Shown: piece by piece, positions 59,346-64,000 of the stretch | Position numbering within the stretch: the first letter of the stretch is position 1 | Layout of the letters: each line of letters opens with the position of its first letter | Source: Thamnaconus septentrionalis | Lineage: Eukaryota > Chordata > Actinopteri > Tetraodontiformes > Monacanthidae | NCBI GenBank assembly: GCA_009823395.1 | Contig: CM020502.1 | Coordinates: 20,473,944 to 20,537,943 of the forward strand | Direction of reading: 5' to 3' | Length of the DNA: 64,000 bases | The notes under the pieces: model-generated | Databases searched by the model: none | Told to the model about the DNA's origin: nothing | Seen by the model: the letters and a program-made list of their open reading frames with translations, nothing else | Translations under genes and position numbers: made by a program

Positions 59346-62300
59346 TGGATCAAAACATTATGATCTCCATCTAGTGGTAAGCTGTGGTACAGTCCAGAAA
59401 CCATCAACTTCCATAATGGCAACTCAGGCCAAACGGTAACAGAACAAGTAGACATCGGTGATTTATTCTGGCAGAAGAAATCAATCACGCGAAGTGTAAG
59501 GTACAGATTATACCAGTCTTATAAGTTTTATAATACTATCAGAGGGGAATAAACACGGTTGACAATAGAACCATGCTAGAAACTGTATTTCTGTTTAACG
59601 GGGGGCAAAAACAGAGAAAGAGCCAAATTCATCTTCAACCCCTTCATGCCAGTGTTGATCAGTGTTGGTAGAAATGAGGAGGATGGCGCCACGAGGCTAA
59701 CTGTACAAAAAGTGCAATTCAATTCAGTACTAGCATTTTTGAGTTTGAGCGAAGAGCTGCTGTCCCACAAGAAATCTACAGGTCGGCATGCTGAAGTTAC
59801 ACTAGCTCTTAGGTATACACTGGGGCAGCAGGTAGAGGCTATAATATCAGAAGTACAAAGCATGTTAGTAGCGAGAGAAGTTTTTTTTTTATGGTGGTAA
59901 ATGTGATGCTACAAAAAGTTCTTGCAGAATAATGTTTTTTTTTCTTTGACGAATGCACTTTTCTACATTGGATAAAGGACATGTTTGTCTCAAAGTAAAA
60001 TGACTGATTATTTGAACATTATTTTGAGACTTGCATAAAAAAAAAAAAAAACATTCTCAGGTGCTGTTAGTATCAAGGTGGGAACAAATGTGTGGCTATC
60101 AAACATTCTCATGAAGACCAAAACAAAAATCCTGAAAACTTTTAAAGTTAGCCAAAAGAAGGAGTGCTGTTACACTGGCATCTGACAAATAACAAAGACT
60201 TTGAGAGTTTATTGGGTTGTTGTTTTTTTTTTAATTTCTAGAACCAAAGAAAATCAGTCTCATGTATGAATCAGTGAATGACGGAATAAACATTTCTAAA
60301 GGAAAAATTATCTCAGAATTGGACAATTCTGATATTTTGTGGCTTCTCTTGTACTCTTTAGAATTAATTTTAGATGAAGAGCAAAGCCAGTCTCCATTTT
60401 ATTTTATTTTTTAAAGTTTCCTCCCATAACGACCACGGTCAGCACTCCTTCTCTGAGCCACTTTTCAAATTCAGGACATGTGATAAAACATGGAAAGTAA
60501 AATCCTTCCATAAAACCCTCATCAGTCGGGATTATCTGGACCTGAGTCCAAAAAAGAGTTTCTTTAGGTTGAGTCCTTAACCTCTGTGCATTTAACCCGC
60601 ACGGAAATGGGGGTTTACGCTGGGATTTGTTTCATTTATGATATTCCAGTAGAGTCAATCCACTTCAGCGTCTTTAACGTCCTAGGGTTTGGCACTTAGT
60701 CCTGCCTTGTTGACACACATAATAGTGGCAACAAACAATCATGGAAACACTGGGGCCTCACTAAGTAGCTTGAAAAATTGCAATTACGCTATAATGTAAT
60801 CCTGTTTGGATACAGAACGATTGTAAATTACTACTAATGTGGCTTAAGTGCCATTTCGGTAATTAGCACAAACAATGCTAATGAGGGAATGGAGGGTGCC
60901 GGCCTGCCTCTAAGTAACTTAGAGGCATTTCTTCTGTAATAAAGACGCAACAGAAAGGGAACGATAGCTTTTAGCTTAGCATTATTTTGCTCCTCGAGAC
61001 CGCAGGCCTCTTAAACAGCACAGAGCTGAAACTATTGGCAAACCTAATTTGAACAAAACCGACTGAGTGCCTGTGTTGATGCTAGCCTGCTAGCTGTGAA
61101 CTAGCATGTTTTTGTAGTTTTTGGAGCTCTACATTTCTGCTGGGTGGACATGTTTTATTTCTCTTGATTAGAATTTTATCCCTTGTGGTTCAACAAAATC
61201 AGCAAGCTCTGAAATAATGAAATCTGTTTGAGGTTTTCCCCCCTTTCAAAACCATGACTGAAATACTTTTGCTGATCAAGTTCATACTGAAGCACACTAA
61301 CCAACCCATTGCTTTCCATTTTGAAATGCATGCGCTTTTCAACCCGTTGCTGAGAAGGAATCCAGAGTTCTAAATACTGTACACCTGAGTCACACACTGA
61401 ATCCCAGACATGGCCGCAGATAATCCAACGCTACTGAGAGGAAATCTGATGGAAGGATTTTTGTGACTGGAATGCAGCAGAAGCCCGGAGAGTCTTGGCA
61501 CATACAGGAAGCCTCCGGGCCCCACGCATTGCTTTTCTATCTACTCAGACGAGCGGGTAAAGGATCGACGCAGCATTCAGATTAAGTGTAAAATCTTGCA
61601 TAAGCCTTGCAGTAACAAAAATGTCGGCACTTTCACACTTTGCACATGCAGGTCACGTATTTACATGGAGTGGGGGAAAGTAATTGAGATTTCTGAGCGC
61701 GACTGATGATGCCAGCTTCTGACGTTTGCGATGTCTCGTTGATATTGCTTTTACATTTCCCTGAAAATTATTAGCTTGCCATTAGCACAACCGTCCCTCA
61801 CATCAGAGCTAGTCTGACTGCAAGCTTTCACATTTTCACACACTCATGGTCCCATTTTTTAAGAAATGTTTAATTCAAACTGCACTGTCCTAAATACGTG
61901 GGGAGCTGGACAGCCTTGTCTATTTGTTTTTGTATATTCGTTATCATAATATTTACAATAGCTGCTTCAGAATAAATTGATTTCTTTCCCTTTTAGGTTG
62001 TCAGCGTGAACCGAAACGATCACTTGTGCTAAATTTTGTGCTTTTCTACATCGAAAATCTGTCCGTCCCACTGCCTTCAGTGACGATGAGGATGGTAAAA
62101 CCCGCAGATTTCTTCTTTTTTTTTTCACGTTGACATCAATTCATGGGCTAAAAGTAGTTGAAGGAAACAGAAAAGTTGATGTCTAAATTAGACAGAATTG
62201 TTAAAAAAAAAAAAAAAAAAAAGGAGAGCAGTTTCTCTTTCAATCGATATGGGCACAAAATGTGGAATTAATATTGGAACAGCTGTAAACATGATATATC

Positions 62301-63167
62301 TTTCCATGGTAAACTGAAGGCGACAGACAAACATGCCAGTCAACACTGACAACATGGCTAGTGTGTCACTGAAGGTCCACCACTGGTAATAATCCACATG
62401 ATTAAGATACTTCAGACAGAATGAAAGGAGGCCCCAATGATGCTGCAGGCAGCCCTGGAGGATTGAAACATAATCTATAAACCTGCCACACGACTAGAAT
62501 TTCTACTCCGACTCAGCGGGCTTTTCCTCGCCAACATCACGTGAGGATTAAAATCCGACATCGGCTTTGACACCAGAGGACCCAGACATGGGGGGAGCGT
62601 GTGAACACTTGATGACGTCAACGATCGGAGCTCTTCGGAGATGGGATGAAAGTTGGGAAGGCTCTTTGAATCACGCGAGTCATATTCATCTTTTCCCAAA
62701 TAAGCACCATGTTCCATCTCATACATCTGTCCCCGTCTCTGGGTAATATCGGAAAATCACGGTGCTTCTTGGAAAAAAATAAAACGTGCTCGGTAATTGG
62801 GGGCTGTTTTCGAAAGTTGCTTTTTTTTTCTCCGATGTCAGCATTCCGCTGTCCGATCTGACCGATGGAGGCGTTTGAATAGTTTGGTTGGAGTTGGACA
62901 CGTGAAAGGGTAGGGGGTGTTGGTGGAGGTCTGGGGGGGGAGTGGAGATGATGGCTTGCTGAGGCAGCAGCTTCTGTCGGAGAGTCCGGGACACGTTCTG
63001 ACACACTAGTCCGGTTAATAATAGAGCCTTGTGTGGGCGTTGCCGTGTGTGGTGCGATGATCCCCCCGAGGTGCCTTGACGGAGCTCCATCCTGTTGTCG
63101 TCGGCAGGTTTTTTTCAAAACACCTCCTCCTCCTGCTCCTCCTGCTTCTCCTGCTCCTCCTGCTCCT

Positions 63168-63205
63168 CTTCTTCTTCTTCTTCTTCTTCTTCTTCTTCTT
63201 CTTCT

Positions 63206-63240
<35 letters not shown>

Positions 63241-63246
63241 TTCTTC
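63168..63246. repeat. (TTC)n / (GAA)n tract
   Basis: About 26 TTC units with one CCT interruption, preceded by a CTCCTG-rich run from 63123. Read on the minus strand it is GAA-rich and lies about 430 bp after the stop of the edge gene. Confidence 0.97.
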
Positions 63247-63669
63247 GAGCTCAAACTGCTGTGATCCCTTCAAAGTGCTGAGATTGTTTTTCTCTGTTTC
63301 CAGTGTGTGTTTGTTCAGCCCGTTCCAAGCTTGCATGCAGTCGCTCTACTCTAACTCCCCTCCCCCTCCCCCACCCACCCACCCTCGACTCCAGGTGCTA
63401 CTTTAACATCTAATCTTTAAAGGCATGCATGTCCTGGATGCAAAGACCTGCGTCGTTCTTCTAGATTGCAGAGGTTCTTTCTGCATCTCGTAGTAGTAGC
63501 AGTAGTAGTAGTAGTAGTGCAGTGATTTTTTTTGTGTGTGTTTTTTTTTTCTTTTCAATTTGACACCGTGCATTTTGTGCAGCCTTTTTGGGGTTTTTGT
63601 ATTTTTTACGTGATCGTGATAGTGCTTGGAAATGATGACGTTCCGATAAACAACCGGACGTGCTTGGCC

Positions 63670-64000
63670 TCAGGTGCTCTGGGCCGAATCGTCTTTCTGT
63701 TCAGCCTCTCTGTCCTCGGCCCCTCCTTCTGACCCAGCAGCGCCCCTAGAGGCAGTCTCTGGCGACGCGGCCCCGCACGGGCTGCCGTCGGGGGTGGCGG
63801 CAGCGGTGGCGGCCAGCGAGCGGGGGTTGGAGGCCGGGCTGGCGCTGGTGGCGGAATCGGGGTTCCGGCTGGTGCTGAAGTCACCCTGGGGGGCCACGGT
63901 GGTCTCCGGGCTGTCGGGGTGGAGGGCCTCCGCCCCCGGCCCCGCCGTCACGGCCGTGGGGGAGACGGCGTTCAGGAGCGGCTTGTGAGAACCGTAGGTG
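63670..64000 (-). CDS. C-terminal part of an unrecognised protein, cut by the window edge
   Basis: An open frame on the minus strand enters from the right edge (TYGSHKPLLNAV...) and ends at TGA 63672-63670 after about 110 codons. Almost all third positions are G or C, quite unlike the AT-rich sequence after the stop, which supports real coding. The peptide is low in complexity: Ala, Ser, Thr, Pro and Gly, with Asp-Ser-Pro and Ser-Pro steps, ending in an acidic EGGAEDREAEQKDDSAQST. It has no membrane segment or recognisable domain. It could be the disordered tail of a kinase, scaffold or channel; I do not name it. It is transcribed in the same direction as tcf19 and lies upstream of it. Confidence 0.6.
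   Translation of the reverse strand, partial: TYGSHKPLLNAVSPTAVTAGPGAEALHPDSPETTVAPQGDFSTSRNPDSATSASPASNPRSLAATAAATPDGSPCGAASPETASRGAAGSEGGAEDREAEQKDDSAQST

Larger units (their letters stand above)
58600..63669 (-). other. AT-rich region after the edge gene: possible 3' UTR and intergenic spacer before tcf19
   Basis: There is no convincing exon here. On the minus strand, possible AATAAA poly(A) signals occur at about 61159, 60402 (doubled) and 59466, so the 3' UTR of the edge gene could end at any of these. The stretch holds a (GAA)n tract, a G-rich patch (62930-62942 plus strand), a short Tc1-like terminal fragment near 59.33 kb, and a complex, non-repetitive island at 60590-61020. Confidence 0.3.

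Noticed and set aside
63033..63406. Poly-Leu, poly-Ser and poly-Glu frames
   Set aside because: Translations of the (TTC)n/(GAA)n tract.

Overview
This window looks like nuclear DNA of a ray-finned (teleost) fish. The reasons are many long (CA)n tracts, A/T-rich intergenic DNA broken by GC-rich islands, spliced genes with GT/AG introns, and dispersed repeats of types common in fish: 5'-truncated LINE tails ending in ATGG-type repeats, hAT-like and Harbinger-like non-autonomous elements, and a TTAA-flanked MITE. The species cannot be named from the sequence.

The one gene identified with confidence is tcf19 (transcription factor 19), on the minus strand. Five coding exons run from the start codon at 56617 to the stop at 49275. 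All splice sites are GT/AG and all phases agree, giving a predicted protein of 569 residues. It has an N-terminal FHA domain split over two exons, a conserved central block, a basic nuclear-localisation-type stretch, an AT-hook-like motif, a Ser/acidic low-complexity tract and a C-terminal PHD finger. A GC-rich promoter at about 57.9-58.15 kb carries E2F-like, CCAAT, ETS-like and NRF1-like sites on or around a predicted non-coding first exon that ends at a GTAAGT donor (57778/57777). This suits a gene known in mammals as a G1/S-regulated nuclear factor.

At the right edge (63670-64000, minus strand) lies the last part of a second coding sequence. It encodes a GC3-rich, Ala/Ser/Thr/Pro-rich C-terminus with an acidic end, and I do not recognise it. 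Its stop is followed by AT-rich sequence with a long (GAA)n tract (minus-strand sense) that may be 3' UTR. It is transcribed toward the tcf19 promoter, so the two genes are in tandem.

From 1 to about 49 kb I find no convincing protein-coding exon. This part is intergenic (or intron of a gene lying outside) and holds microsatellites, transposon relics and several complex, non-repetitive islands that may be conserved non-coding elements. The mobile-element relics are informative: a three-copy MITE family, one copy of which is interrupted by a LINE tail with a 10-bp target-site duplication; a second LINE tail with an 8-bp duplication; a Harbinger-type element with matching ends, a 3-bp duplication and a Myb/SANT-like ORF remnant; and an element with perfect 24-bp inverted ends. 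I saw no RNA genes, CRISPR arrays or operons, and nothing that I can honestly call a new biological system.
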